A stretch of DNA of 64,000 nt, taken from the NCBI RefSeq assembly GCF_034140825.1, contig NC_089037.1, positions 35,989,001-36,053,000 of the forward strand, written 5' to 3'. Position 1 is the first letter of the stretch, and every line of letters starts with the position of its first letter. The position numbers and the translations under genes are program-made. This document shows, piece by piece, positions 13,204 to 28,500 of the stretch. The notes beneath the pieces were generated by a model that saw only the letters and a program-made list of their open reading frames with translations, was not told where the DNA came from and searched no databases. This stretch comes from Oryza sativa Japonica Group (Eukaryota > Streptophyta > Magnoliopsida > Poales > Poaceae).

Positions 13204-15522
13204 TCACGAAGTCTTCCGAGCAAGATTCTTCACTCCAGCACCAACACATTTCAATGTAACAGTATTTGAATTTGGATCAGGCTTGATAATGAACTTGACA
13301 TCAAGGAAATCCCGTATGTTGCGAAGTGTTTCGATAGCGTATGGTGTCAACTGACCAACACGAACCTTTGACACATCAGGTGGGCTTAGAGCACATAGAA
13401 TAAACAGAAGGCCCTGAAAAGTATTTAGAAGAGGAACACAATGTCAAAAGGTAAAATAATTTAAACAACCATCCGTTTTTAAGAGGGAAAAACACAAGTT
13501 CAGGCATCAATTTATATGAAAAAGAATAGGTTTCTTGGCAAACTTTCTAATAGACTAAATCTATCTGTACTATGTAAACACTTTAACAGAAAAAATATTT
13601 TCCTACACCATATGACAGCCAAAGGAACAATTACCAAACTGGTGTTGCAGGGCTGTATTATAGTAGCATATAGAGAATACCACAAAAGATAATGATTGTC
13701 AATGGTTCAAACAACAAAGAAAATGTTTGTTTCAAAGACCACACCTGATGTGCTGAGTCAACAACTCCCCCTTGAGCAACTTCTTCTAGCAACATCGATG
13801 CAACTTGAACACCAAGATCCTCTGGAGATGTTAGCTCCAAATTCTCAGATTCCTCATTCATTTCATCAACATTAGGATAACTTACAGTAGCATCTGCAGA
13901 GAGCAGGCAGCCTGTGGTAGTCTCAGCAACTACAGATACGCCATAGCCTGCTGACCTGCCAAATAGATGAAGATGGTTAAAAAAGGACTAATCACAATTA
14001 TTGAGTTGCAAGACATCAGAGTATAGCACCATTATAAATATTCAATAGAACTATTTGACAGTGAAAAAAAAATACCTGCCACCAGCAGAACCAGATCTAT
14101 GATCAGTGAATATATGAACATCCGGAATAAAGCGATTGAAGATCCCACGTGCAGCATAAATGATGCGGTTTTCAATTTGTGGAGATACTCTAGTTGAAAA
14201 TGATACACCTCTTATCCTCTTGACCATACCTTCATCAGCCCAGTTAGCTGCCTGGAAAGGCATTTAGCATCAGATGGAAATGCCAACAGACATGGCATAA
14301 CATTAGAGGGGCAGCAAACAACACACACCTTTAATGTGCTCTTTATGTTGGGAACTCGAAGAAACACTTCACCACCACCAAGAGGAGGAGCTCCCCGGCT
14401 TTCAATCTTTAACTCCAATCCCTCCAGAGGAACACCGAATTGTTTGAGCATATGCAAGGTAACCATTCGGAAAGTATCCACAGAAGGGTCCTTTGTATCA
14501 TTAGTAATTCCTAAAAGCAGGGTGACAAATTTAGGTCTCATAGTAAAGCTGCTTAGGGAAAAAAAAGTCTGCATGATCACCAATTATGGCCATCAATTTT
14601 GTGCAGAAGGTAGAGGGTAACTATAAGTGCCAATTTCAACATGTCAGTAATATGGTTTCAATAGATAAGCATGTACAAACATTATTGATCACCAATTTCT
14701 AAACGGATAGATAAGTAATGGGATGGACCTTCCGCTACTTCTAAACGGATAGATAAGTAATTCCATCTCCAATTTCTAACGAATAATAATACAAGAATGA
14801 CGAGTAAGTTCAAATTAGTGAAATCCCAATCAGACAATCTCTATCGAATCCAACAAGGCCCTTGAAGAATATGGTCCAGGAACAAAATTCCACTGCAAAT
14901 TTCGAACAATCTATCTGACTAAACACTAGACAGAACCATAACTTCCCCCTGAGCCACGACCATGGTGTCAACCTAATACAGCAGAGGTCCCCTAAATTTT
15001 GCTAATTCTGCACCACTATTGCCCAAGTGTTACCTGAACAAGAACAAGGAAAGCTCACCTTTGAGCCGAATGGAGATGGGCGCCCTGGCGAAGAGCCCAA
15101 GCAGTATAAGCGGCTCAAGGAAGTAGCCGATCCCCCGGTGCACCCCGCAGTCGTGCTCGAGGTCCCTCCCGCCGACGATCACCCCCGGCTTGTACCTCAG
15201 CTTCGTCCCTGCGACCGCACGCACACACGCACAAAGGAATCAGCCAGCCACCGATGAAAACCTAGGCGAGCCACACCAGACAGAGATAAGCCCGCGGGAG
15301 GAAGCGCGCGTCCTTGCCTGTCTCGTTGAGGTCGAGGGAGTGGTGGTCGGAGATCTTGTGGAGGAGGTGGAGGAGGGAGACCTCGTGGGGGCGGAGGCCC
15401 GGCGCGGCGCCGCCGGAGCGGATGTCGTCGATGGTGATGGCGGTCGACGTCAGCGTCGCCAGCACCACCCTCTGCCGGAAGTGGCGGCTGCCGGAGAGCC
15501 TCCGCGCTTTGTCCCGCCCCAT
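13204..15522 (-). CDS. RCL1: RNA 3'-terminal phosphate cyclase-like protein (RCL1 type)
   Basis: Six coding exons read on the minus strand: 15522-15318, 15208-15059, 14510-14329, 14251-14076, 13955-13745, 13413-13204. The product is 377 residues, the usual length of the family. Recognisable blocks are the N-terminal SGSRHFRQRVVLATL, TKLRYKPGVIVGG, the central RGAPPLGGGEVFLRVP and HIFTDHRSGSAGG, and the C-terminal GQLTPYAIETLRN. RCL1 proteins resemble RtcA cyclases but act in the nucleolus in 18S rRNA maturation, binding the GTPase Bms1, rather than as cyclases; that role is family knowledge. Intron 1 has a GC-AG border (ACAG|GCAAGG), the reading that joins the conserved NETG to TKLRYKPG in frame. 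TGGGCC/GGCCCA motifs just upstream fit a ribosome-biogenesis gene. It is convergent with the X8 gene. Confidence 0.93.
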
Positions 15523-15654
15523 CTCGCCGGCCGTTCTTCTCGCGCGCCGCTGCTCGTCGGCGGCGGGAGGGGCTAGGGTTCTGGGCTTTCTTCCCCGCGC
15601 GCGCCGCCGCCGAGGCGGCTACTAAACCCTTGAGCTCTTCTTCGCGGGGTCTCG

Positions 15655-15750
15655 CTGGGCTGTGGGCCCACACCTCACGTTCGTGGGCCTCACGCAAACG
15701 GCCCATGAATGGCCTACTACTCCTATATACAGGAGGATTAGGCCCAAATG
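15655..15750 (-). promoter_or_regulatory. Site II-type TGGGCC cluster upstream of RCL1
   Basis: Four TGGGCC/GGCCCA-type cores occur within about 90 bases, 140-230 bases before the RCL1 start codon (near 15663, 15684, 15700 and 15740). In plants such site II elements are bound by TCP factors and are common in promoters of ribosome-biogenesis and proliferation genes. No TATA box is evident. The function here is inferred. Confidence 0.45.
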
Positions 15751-16260
15751 CAGAAAAGGAATGGCCGTCAACTTCGTCTAGTGGAAAATCAGTGTCCGAG
15801 AGTGATCAATCACCATGAAGACTTGAAAAGTAATCTAAAACTAAAAGGGGATTAAAAATTAAAATGTAGTCTTTCTCAATAAAAATAAAATGTAGTAGTA
15901 TAAAATTATGTTAATAAAAGAAAGGAAGTGCAAAATTTGTGTGTGTGTGTGTGTTTTGAAGAAAGAAATGTGATGTATCTGTATGACATGCAAATCGTTT
16001 CTTGGAGATCATGCATGTTGTTTAGGTTCAGATTCAGGTGGTTGTGTGTATCTTAGTTATGCAGAAATCGAAAGTGTTTTGGGATAATTCTATCGGCTCG
16101 ATGAAATTGGATATTTGGATGAGTGCAATAAACCTTCTGTCATCCAAAAAGCTCCATGTTCAGGTTCAGGATCCAACGTGACTCAGGTCAGGCTCCAATT
16201 CAGTGCAGAGACAGAGAAAGGCAGAGATCGATACGGAATCAGTTCAGTTCATATGCTCTC
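15751..16260. other. Intergenic, no gene supported
   Basis: AT-rich sequence with a short (GT)n run near 15940-15955. I see no coding exon, RNA gene or clear transposon end. Confidence 0.4.
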
Positions 16261-16267
16261 TTGTTAG

Positions 16268-16580
16268 GAAACGATAGACGAACAAACGATAAAAAAAACA
16301 GATCAATCATAAAAAACACAAGATTTAACGTGGAAAACCCTCCTAAAACAGGAAAGAAAAAACCACGGGCGCCAGCCAGTAAAATATCTTCACTATATCT
16401 GAGGTAAGGTTACATCGCCGCACAGCGGCTTACAAGAGCTATATATATAGTGGAACCCTAAAATGGATGATGATCCATACCGCGGGAGCTCCGCCCCCGC
16501 ACCCCCGGGCATCCCCATGCGCACAGCCCAATGGGCCAGCTTCAGCCTTCGCTCCGCTACGGCAAAAGCTGGCTTTTATT
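16268..16580. repeat. Dispersed repeat, possible retroelement fragment
   Basis: The passage TTTAACGTGGAAAACCCTCC, then GGTTACATCGCCGCACAGCGGCTTACAAGAG and GTGGAACCCTA, reads like a high-copy rice repeat I associate with retroelement termini. No protein-coding part is visible. The boundaries are approximate and the assignment is by recall only. Confidence 0.3.
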
Positions 16581-16589
16581 AAGTGCAAA

Positions 16590-19500
16590 TGAATTTGGAT
16601 CACAACTCAACATCTCTATTGTTTACTAGCCAGCCATGTGAGAGAAGCTGATGTGCCAAGATACAGAGAGAGATAGGGCATCAGAGAGTAGGTACGGCGC
16701 CGGAGCAGCTGAGAGATCATCCACGGCAAGCACAACAATTTCGGTGATGTGCAGAACCAAGTACATATGCTGCCATTTTTCTCCACGTACTTTCTTCAGT
16801 GCATTACATCCACTGCATTCAATCTTCTTCTTCTTCCTCCTCCCTCCCCGTGACCTCTCCATGTTCCTCCATGTGCACCCAAATTAATCCTTCAGCCTTC
16901 ACTACTCACACTGAATATAGTATATCTCTACCTATCTACCTGTATTTTTTTTTGACTGAATTAAAGCAGATACTGTGAACACATGTTGTTTCCTGACTAA
17001 AAAGTCAAGCATATACAGGGAAATGGTTTTTTTTATCATTGGACAGTTGGATTGGTACACTCATCGTACATATCATCTAAAATATCATGAAAAACTTTTA
17101 AAAAATTCTAATAAGATATAGATAAAAATATGAGATATCGCTCCACAAATATGTCAGTTTCAAATTCAAATAATACAATTCGAAACAAAAACAACAAATG
17201 TCAACTATGAAAGTTACGCACTTTTGGTAGCCACTTTTGTTATTTTTGTTTCAACTTGTGTAAAACGAATTTAAATTTGTATGCTTGTAGAGTGATATAT
17301 CATATATTTATCTATCTCATCAAATGGTTTCAAGATATTTGATGACTTTTTGAGTGCTGTGTATGAAACGAGGGTACATCCACTTGAGCAATAAGAAGAC
17401 TTTTCTATATAATGTAAATTAAGATCAGATTCTTCAGTTAAGACGTAATTTTCATGGCTGAAGAACAGCTAGATTATGTCTCCATTCATGTCTCATACCG
17501 ATAGATGCATGCAGGTGACACTGGCTACGGTTAGCTGGTTAGCTAATCCTGCATTTGTAGCAGAGGCTTGTCTAAAGTGAGAATTATTGGTGGCCATATG
17601 CAGGTTAATTACTGCAGCTGCAGCACTACACTGCTGCAGTGCCATAATGGGCATGCAACTGCACACTCTTGGATCATCCATCAATAGTGTCTGCCATTGG
17701 GGAGGAAATCAAAAGATTAAATGTAGGAGAGGAGGTACCTGACCTGCATGGTGCTAAGCTATATATGAGAGATATATACTCATCTGTTACTACTACTTTA
17801 TCCATAAGGCCAAAAGATGTTAACAGCTTAGCTGCTAGTCATGGAAAAAAAGAGAAGACCAAGAAAGAAAAATGAGTAGCCATCAAGCCATGAGCCTCCT
17901 CCATTACTTCTTGCAATGGCAGCATAGGATTCTTTCAGTTTCTGGATGCCAGGTTGCTCAACTGTTCATGCCTTGCCGGCCTGAAATCCAGCACACAACA
18001 CCAAATTTTCAGTGATCAGTTTTCAGTATCTGTATTTTGATTAGTATGGCTAGCTAAGCTCCCTGAAGAAAATTCATGCATGTCTATGCAGTTGTGCACG
18101 TCAAGTTCCAAAATTACCCCCAAGCTTCATCTATCTGATAGTTACGAATTTATGATCATCTAAATTCTAAAGTGAAACTTTTAGATAATAAAAGTGGTTT
18201 ACATCTTCGGTCTCTGCTGTTGGGACAAACCCCCAAGTCTCTCTTATAATAGATCAGCTGAGATGATTTTTCAAAAACACATAGATTTTAGCACTTAATT
18301 CTAATTCCAAAGTGATGAATTCATGTGCCATTGCCCTTCCTCTGATACTCCATGCTACATGGCCGATTGCATCCAAGAGCCATTTGCTTTCCTTCAATCA
18401 TTACCCTTTCTTTTGATCTCTAGAAAACTAGTGCATGCAGACATGCAGCTTCTCTTGTTTGGATTCAGCTATTGTTCTAGATGCATGCATTGTAGCCTAC
18501 CTCTTGTCTGTTTCGGTGTTGTTTCGCGAGGCAGTAAATGAGTAGGGGCTCACACACACAACACACTAATAATTCTTTTGGTAGCTAGTTAATTAGACCG
18601 GCCGATCAAAATATATACAAGTACACATGGATCACCAGATCGATTCATGCATGGATCGATCTCCCCAAGAACTGTTGGTCGATCATTAGGCATGTGTCCA
18701 AAGGTAATAAGAATGAGATGTCACTTTGCTGCGTTGGGACCTATCTAGCTATCAAGCAACCTACTAGCTTGATTCAATTACACTTGAGCCATAGCAAACT
18801 CTTCCATCTTTTGTTGCATGCTTGCCACAGCTAATTGATTACACAGAAAGAAAGGTAATCGGTCGGTTGATTAATTAGTACTGTAGTTAATTAACATGCA
18901 TACCCGTATATGTGCATGATTTAATTACTCTAAATTGGCCGGCAAGGCTGGTTCGACTTACCTGTCCTTGTTTGTCATGCAGGCTCGCGTGCCTTCTGCT
19001 TGGGACCCTGCATGTCTGCTCCTGTTTGCTGCTGTTGCTGTTGCTACATCCAATTGCAAAAGTTTCAGTGCCTTAATTTTGATGTCCAAACACTTGGCAA
19101 CAAGGTCGAGATGATCAGCTGCTTTTAGCCTGACAGCAACTTGGAAATTAGCATTAGTATGAGATCGACATAGATGCCAGACAGTACTGAAAATGTCAAG
19201 AAGTTCAGCGAGCCCCATAAATGAAATAGCTACTACTGGTAGGCTTGTTAAGGATGATACTACATCTTTCTATGTAAGTTGAGCATGCTGGTCGTTGGAG
19301 GAATCTGAATCTGTCATCTTCCAATCAGCAGCTAGCTAGTATATTCATGCAGACACAAAAGACACCTGCATTTTTTGGGGTTCTCTCATCTTTCCTGGAG
19401 AGATAGGTAGTAATTTGATATTGCTCTTTTGTTTTTATTTCTAGAGATGATCAAACAAGATAAGATAGACACTTGGCAAGCATGCATGGATGAAAGGAGA

Positions 19501-20696
19501 AGAAGATCTCAAGGTAGTACAAGAAGGGTTTCAGTAAACAGTAGCAACATTAAACTCTGAAAATGTTCATCGCCATGCCCTCTAGGGCAGGCAGGCAATT
19601 GCCAATCAGGAATTAGCTGTGCAGGAAAACAAACAGTACAGCATGCTGACAATGCATGCAATTAACACAGTGACACAAATGATTGACATTTATCATGAGC
19701 TGCCAAATAGCACGAAGCCTGTCAATAGAAAAGCTAACCACAGTTTTGCAAGTTAAAAACAGCTGGCTGTTACCTGTTAACCCCAGTGAATGAAAAAAAG
19801 CTTTTGTCTGACAGTAACAAAACACCTACACTGATCACCAACAGAGAATGTGGGCAATATACACTGGCATTAATTAAGTGAATAGGATTAGCTTGAGCAG
19901 ACAAAGTAATTAAGCAGCAGTAATTAAGTGAGTGTGTACTCACAGGATGAACAGAGAGCAGAAGGAACACAGGATACCGTTGGGCCGATGGGAGCCAAAG
20001 CCGGCGCTTTTGGACGCTCATGCCGCTGGAATCCAAAGACGAGACCTCAAGAAGATTCCTCTCCTTCTCTCTCTAGAACACAGTCACATTCTCTCTTTCT
20101 CTCTCTCTCTCATGGCCATGGCCATGGCCATTGGCCATGCTGTTGGTTGGCGCCGTTGCAGCAGCTGAGCTGAGGCTGACGAGATGAGTGAGTGAGGTGA
20201 CGCTGCTGAAAGGCACACCACGTTTCATGCCTGCCTCTGCGGCTCGCTGACCAGTGGGACCCACGTTTCATGGAGCTAGGGGGGAAGTAGCAAGTACGGA
20301 CTGGACCACGGCCGCTGACCGGTGGGACCCACGGGCCAGAGGCCGGCTGTTGCAGCTGCAGCTGCAGCTGCAGCTGCAGTAGTAAGAGGGGAGTAATTTA
20401 GTCTTGTGTCGTTTTTGGCTCATTCATTTCATCAGCAGCAGCAGCGCATCGCTGCCAAGATCACGGTTCACGACTGCTCTGGAATTGTACACTTTTATCT
20501 CTCTCCTTTTCAGGGCAAGCACAGAGCCATGATACAGCCTGAAAATTATTAATGTAAATAGTAATCTTCGTGCAAAGGAGAGTCTCTAATAATTTGATCC
20601 CATCAAATTTGTTCATGAACAACAAGAGGAGAGAAAAATAGTTTTTTTAGCGATTATTTCAACAGAGTTGTATTTGGAACCTAGCAATCATGTAGT
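16590..20696. other. Intergenic, no gene supported
   Basis: No recognisable protein. About 17020-17390 looks like a degraded MITE (ends GGATTGGTAC... and ...GGGTACATCCACTTGAGCAA). A minus-strand open frame of 86 codons (19218-18958), preceded by a CT-rich stretch with a TGGCCATGGCCATGGCCA run near 20113, could be part of an unannotated transcript, but nothing confirms it. The (GCAGCT)n palindromic run at about 20349-20379 is a microsatellite. Confidence 0.35.
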
Positions 20697-20850
20697 ATAA
20701 TGCTGAGTTTAGTTCCAAACTTTTTCTTCAAACTTCTAACTTTTCTATCACATCAAAACTTTCCTACACACATAAACTTCTAACTTTTCCGTCACATCGT
20801 TCCAATTTCAATCAAATTTTTAATTTTGTCGTGAACTAAACACACCCTAA
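20697..20850. mobile_element. MITE with GTTTAGTTC ends
   Basis: The left end reads GAGTTTAGTTCCAAAC and the right end, reverse complemented, AGGGTGTGTTTAGTTCACGA. The interior repeats CTTCTAACTTTT(C/T)...TCACATC twice, a pattern I know from a very abundant rice MITE. It is non-coding, about 150 bases long, and lies about 0.3 kb before the polygalacturonase TATA box. Confidence 0.6.
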
Positions 20851-21137
20851 TTTACGGAGAATAACCTTATTCTGATATCAGAACAGAGAATCCCGTGTAT
20901 TCTGAATTTCTGATGCCAAAACTGTTCAGGAACAACAAGAGGATAAGAAGAAGAACAAAAGGAAAATAGCAATCGTTTCAATATGTAAGTATTTGGAACC
21001 TATAGAAGTAACAATCATGTGTAATTTGCAGAAACCAAATCCATTTTCAGATCAAAACAAGAGAAAATTCTGCACTATGACAGCATCACCATCTGCTCCC
21101 CCTTCAGCCAACTGCCCTGCACAGTTTGCACTGCCAC

Positions 21138-21143
21138 TATAAA
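21138..21143 (+). promoter_or_regulatory. TATA box of the polygalacturonase-like gene
   Basis: TATAAA lies in the context CACTATAAAGCGCTCC and is followed about 30 bases later by a CT-rich stretch. That would put transcription start near 21170 and give a leader of roughly 630 bases before the ATG at 21801. The leader is rich in CTCCTCC, CTCTCC and TTCTTTCTTTTC tracts, as plant 5' UTRs often are. No transcript evidence is available here. Confidence 0.5.
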
Positions 21144-21800
21144 GCGCTCCCTGCTCCTCCTCCTCCTAGCTTGGCTCGCCTCTGCTCCGCTTCGCCTTTG
21201 CTCCGACCCGGTCGGCCTCGCCGCCGTCGCCGCCGCCACCGCATCACGCGCGCGCGCGCGCGACGGCGCGAGCGCACGGGTGAGGTGAGAGAGGGGTAGT
21301 AGAGCAGCAGCCGCCCCCGACCGCCCACGCCCGGGCCGGGTGGTGGAGCACACCGTGGCATGATTGGGTCCATGGCCTCCTGACCCCGCCTCCCTCTCCT
21401 CCTCCTCTGCTCCCCTTTTGCTGCTGTTGCTGCTTCCTACTCTCACTCTGCTTCTGCTGCTCAATCCACCTGCTCCTCTCCTTCTCTTCTCTCTCCCGAG
21501 CGGCCGAGAAGAGGCGAGGGGAGAAGGGAGGACTTGATTCTTGCTTGTTGCTGATCCATTCTTTCTTGCTCTGCTCTGCTCTTGTGTGGTGTGGTGAGCA
21601 ATCTGTGCTGGCTCTTCTCCTTTCCTGCTCTGCTGATTCTTCGTTTCTTTCTTTTCTTTTTCTTTTTTTCTGACGAGCTTGGCTGGTAGCTGTTCTTGCA
21701 GTGTGTCCAGGCTTGCCGCATTAAAGGAGAGGTGGTTTTTGTTGACCCTGTTTAGCAGCAGCAGCAGCAGCAGCGACCAAGATCCGTCTCGTCGGGGAAG

Positions 21801-24800
21801 ATGAGGAGATCTGCATCTGTATGCTTCCAATCCCTCTTTAGCTTTGGGATAATGAGGTTGTGCTCTGCTGACACTGTAGCTTTCTTGATCTCTCTGGGGG
21901 AGATGGATGCCGGTTTGGAGGGTGGTAGCAGGGTTTTGGTGGGATCCAATCATCCAAGCACACACATTGCAGTTTCTGTTCCTTCCTTCTTTAGTGAGTG
22001 AGTAGTGGATTGGGGATTGGGGCTGGTGATCTAGCTACAGGCTATTACAACACACCATTTTGGGGGCTTCTTCTGCGGTGGCATGGGCACTGGATAGATT
22101 GGTGTTGGTGCTATGATGATTTTGTTTGGCATTGGGTAGCATTGGCGCGTGTTTGATCTGTTTTGTGCTAAGGTTGTGTTGAGCACTGGCATTGGGAGGA
22201 ACTAGAGGCCAGATGTTCATGCTGCTTGCGTTTTTCCTGCCACTTGATTGAAATGTTCTTTTGGGATCATAATATCATGTGCTTGGCTGAACAGTGAACA
22301 CTTTTGTTGAGACTCGTCATGATTAGTTGCGTTTCTTTGATCCAAAAAATTGTTTTTCCATGTAGCAACTTCAGAGGATACATGGACACATTGTTTAGCT
22401 AAATATTTGGACTTTCTAGTTTATTCATGTAAAATATTTTTTTTGATAGGAAAAATACATGAGACTACCCTAAATTGTGCTTGATTGGTGTTTCTGACAC
22501 AAGTAGAGACAAGTTTATTCAGATCTATGAAGAATTATGCTCTCAAAGATGCATAATTCTGGACAATTTGCATCACTTGTGTTCATAGATGGAAGTATTC
22601 ATGCTTAATCTGTTTAGTGTTGATGCTAATATGTGATGGATACTGATACTGTTCTATTTGAATTTATGCTAGCTACTCCGAGTCCTTTTGGTTTTCATAA
22701 CCATGGTTGGGACTCAATGGTCCAATGTATCCAGTACATACTGCAAGGACATGGCATCAAGCGTATATCGACCCCACAGTGTCACAATAACTGAATTTGG
22801 TGCTGTTGGGGATGGTGTGACTCTCAATACCAAAGCATTCCAGAACGCAATCTTCTACCTCAATTCATTTGCAGACAAGGGTGGCGCACAGCTCTTCGTG
22901 CCTGCGGGAAGGTGGCTGACAGGGAGTTTTAGTCTTATCAGCCATCTCACTTTGTCACTGGATAAGGATGCAGAAATAATTGGATCTCCGGTAGGATAAC
23001 TCACATACTTTGCACATGATAATTACAGCCAAAATATTTTTGTGTGCTTATGACATGGTGCTCGTGCACACAGTATCATATATTGCCAAATCTTATGTTG
23101 ATCAATTGTTCCCTAAGAACCTTGATATGAACACTAAAATGGTATTTCGTAGAGACTTGCACAAATTCAGTTTTCTTGAAGTTTAGAAAAAATGATTAAT
23201 TAAATATTTACTTTAATTGATACAGAATGTTTTTGTTATAATTTCCCAAATGTATTTTTCAGGATTCATCCGATTGGCCAGTCATTGATCCTCTTCCATC
23301 CTATGGGCGAGGTAGAGAGCTCCCTGGAAAAAGACATCAGAGTCTAATTTTTGGAACTAATCTAACAGATGTAATAATTACTGGTTAGTAAGTACTATAT
23401 CTGCACCATGCATTTCTCTTGGGATGTTACTGTAGTTATTTTGTCAGTATGTAAAAATCTGGTACTCTTGGCAGGCGCTAATGGTACCATTGATGGCCAG
23501 GGAGCCATTTGGTGGGATTGGTTCCACAGCAACACACTGAATTATACTAGGCCACATCTTGTTGAGTTGATGTACTCCACCGATGTTGTTATATCCAATT
23601 TAACCTTCAAGAACTCACCGTTTTGGAATATCCATCCTGTATACTGCAGGTTGGTTGTCTGAATAGCCACTTGCTTTCTGTTAAATATAAGAATTCATTC
23701 ACAACTGTAAATTTATTGTCTAGAGTGCTTTTGCTAAATAAACAGCCAAGTGCTTGTCCAGCATGTCACAATCCTAGCGCCCCTGAATTCACCGAACACT
23801 GATGGCATTGATCCAGGTAATATGAAGTTCTGAATCATTATCTCCCTTCAATTTAACCTGATTGTTCATAATGTCTTACTTCCTCACTTTTCCCATTTAG
23901 CATTGCATTGCATTAAGAAAAATGGCAAAAGAAAAAAGTGACTGCAATATCAATATGTCATTCACAGGCTCTTTCTTCAATTTGCCCTGCTTTGTGCTTC
24001 AAAATTTGAAAAAAAAAAAGAATCCTTAGAACTTCCACTTACTGCTGAGATTCTGGACATAGAAGTTCTCAAGGAATCTTCACCCAAAAAAAATTCTGAA
24101 AGAAGATTAAAATTGTTCTTTTGTGAAGTGATCGTTTATACTCTGCTAGAGTTTTGAGGTACCAATAGAAAAGGTATTACTGTTTTATGCAAAATTACCA
24201 AAAAAAGATAGCCCTTTACCACTTTGGCAAAAAACACTGCTATGCAACAGATACATTTATTTTGTGATATTCTTTCTTGAGATGCAACTTTAACCAAGGT
24301 TACGGTACACCAGTTATGTATTAACACTATATATCCATTTAGCATATTTGCATCTATAACTGTGGTACTAATGGAGCTTCAATCCATTCAGATTCGTCCA
24401 CAAATGTCTGCATTGATCATTGTTATGTCAGAAATGGAGATGATGTTATTGTCATAAAAAGTGGGTGGGATGAGTATGGCATTTCCTTTGCTCGTCCTAG
24501 CACAAACATCAGTATCAGCAACATCACAGGAGAGACAAGGGGTGGTGCAGGGATTGCCTTTGGAAGTGAGATGTCAGGTGGCATATCCGAAGTCCGGGCT
24601 GAGGGTCTCCGCATCGTCAACTCAATGCACGGGATCAGAATCAAGACCGCTCCAGGGCGTGGAGGGTATGTGAAGAACGTGTACATATCTGATGTGAGCA
24701 TGGACAATGTTTCGATGGCCATCAGGATCACCGGAAACTTTGGTGAACATCCTGATGACAAATATGATAGAAATGCTCTCCCAATGATAAGCAATATTAC

Positions 24801-25119
24801 AATCGAAAATGTGGTCGGCGTCAATGTTGGTGTCGCTGGCATCTTGGAAGGAATTGAGGGGGACAACTTCAGCAGCATTTGCCTGTCCAATGTTTCCCTC
24901 AGTGTACAGTCTATGCATCCCTGGAATTGTTCGCTTATCGAAGGTTATTCAAACTCTGTGATCCCAGAGTCATGTGAGCAACTCAGAACAGATTGTGGAC
25001 AGACACCAATTTGCTATGATGGTGGAAGTTCTTCAGCAATACATGCACAGGCAGCCAGACATAGATTGTCGAGTGCCAGCAGATTGCTAAATCCTTTACT
25101 GAAGTTGGCGATGCTGTAG
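21801..25119 (+). CDS. GH28 polygalacturonase-like protein
   Basis: Six coding exons: 21801-21818, 22673-22990, 23263-23383, 23475-23649, 23746-23816, 24392-25119. All borders are GT-AG and the product is 476 residues. I chose the 18-nt first exon because its donor (TCT|GTATGC) is in phase and joins MRRSAS to LLRVLLVFITMVG, forming a signal peptide or anchor. GH28 motifs appear in order: EFGAVGDGVTLNT near the N-terminus, NTDGID (about 227-232), NGDDVIVIKSG (about 248), FGSEMSGG and RIKTAPGRGG. The acidic residues of NTDGID and GDD are the family catalytic set and are present. The protein should be secreted and hydrolyse homogalacturonan or a related pectic polymer in the wall. It belongs to the clade with SEMSGG in place of the classic GHG motif, and substrates of that clade are less certain. 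The C-terminus is Ser/Ala-rich. Confidence 0.92.
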
Positions 25120-25960
25120 AGTAGGTAGAGAGATGCTCTATTTATTTGCTGCAGAGGGGCTTTTGCTTCGTGGGATGCGTCATGTACATCTGATTCTTGC
25201 GATTGTTTTTTTTTTATTAGCACGATGTTTGCTTCTTGTATATAGTTGTGGGAGATGAATGTTGGTGTACCATGCATGTTTTTGTCACCATCTTTGATTT
25301 GTGATGTATCTGTTCCATAGCCTTTTGTTGGGAAGAAAACAGTATGATCCTCCTTCCAATATGTCCAGTTTTGTGGATAGGGTCATCAAAATTGTAACTT
25401 GTAAGTTGAGTAGCAACAAGAGAGAAGAGTCAGTTTTAATCATTCTTTTATTTAAAGATGAAGAGAGCAGTCAGTTTCAGGAGCGTGAAAACAAAATGAG
25501 TAGCAACAAGAGGCAGGATGTCTAATTCATTCTCTCTTTATTTTTTTTTAAAAAAAAAGATGAAGAGAAGAGTCAGTTTTAATCATTCTTTTATTTAAAG
25601 ATGAAGAGAGCAGTCAGTTTCAGGAGCGTGAAAACAAAATGAAAAATGGTGATAGCTCCTGAGGTCCAAGGAAGGAAGCCTCGTTCACCAGCAATATATT
25701 ACCCCGGGCAACAAATTTTGGGGTCAATTCTGCGTAGGCACTCCAAACTTTGGGGCCAAATGAGCAATTTTTTTCCCCAATCAATAACCGATTGGACATT
25801 AAACAAGAAAATGAGATAGAACAATTTTCTTTCCTCATAATGAGAGTAACATATATTTAAATTGATAGCTTATGGTCCACTAATGGCAGAATGCCGAAGG
25901 TTACATTATTCTTTCTGACTTCTGAACGTTTGGAACTTTTGCGATGTGAAATCCCACAAT
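25120..25960. other. 3' region and intergenic space
   Basis: The first 200 bases are the likely 3' UTR of the polygalacturonase gene. About 25407-25535 and 25555-25640 are an imperfect direct duplication (AGAGTCAGTTTTAATCATTCTTTTATTTAAAGATG shared). No gene is seen between the two convergent genes. Confidence 0.45.
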
Positions 25961-25974
25961 GTATTTACTTACAA

Positions 25975-28365
<2,391 letters not shown>

Positions 28366-28491
28366 GGCAGGAGCAGGAGCAGGAGCGGAGCGCGAGATTT
28401 GGGGGAGAGGAGAGGTGACGGGTGTGATGAGATGTGTTCGTCGCTTGCAGGGATGGATGGGCTTGGGTGGCCTTGTCTCCCGTGCTGGCTG

Positions 28492-28500
28492 TACATATAG
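28492..28500 (-). promoter_or_regulatory. Possible TATA box of the deaminase gene
   Basis: On the minus strand CTATATGTA lies about 127 bases before the ATG at 28365. Its spacing fits a leader of about 95 bases. The match is imperfect and there is no other support. Confidence 0.35.

Noticed and set aside
21075-21965. 296-codon minus-strand open frame
   Set aside because: It overlaps the TATA box and CT-rich leader of the plus-strand polygalacturonase gene; its low-complexity Arg/Ser/Glu content is the complement of that leader.
21852-22001. Longer first exon for the polygalacturonase gene (reading on to the GTGAGT donor near 21994)
   Set aside because: That donor is out of phase with exon 2, whereas TCT|GTATGC at 21818 is in phase and builds a convincing signal peptide.
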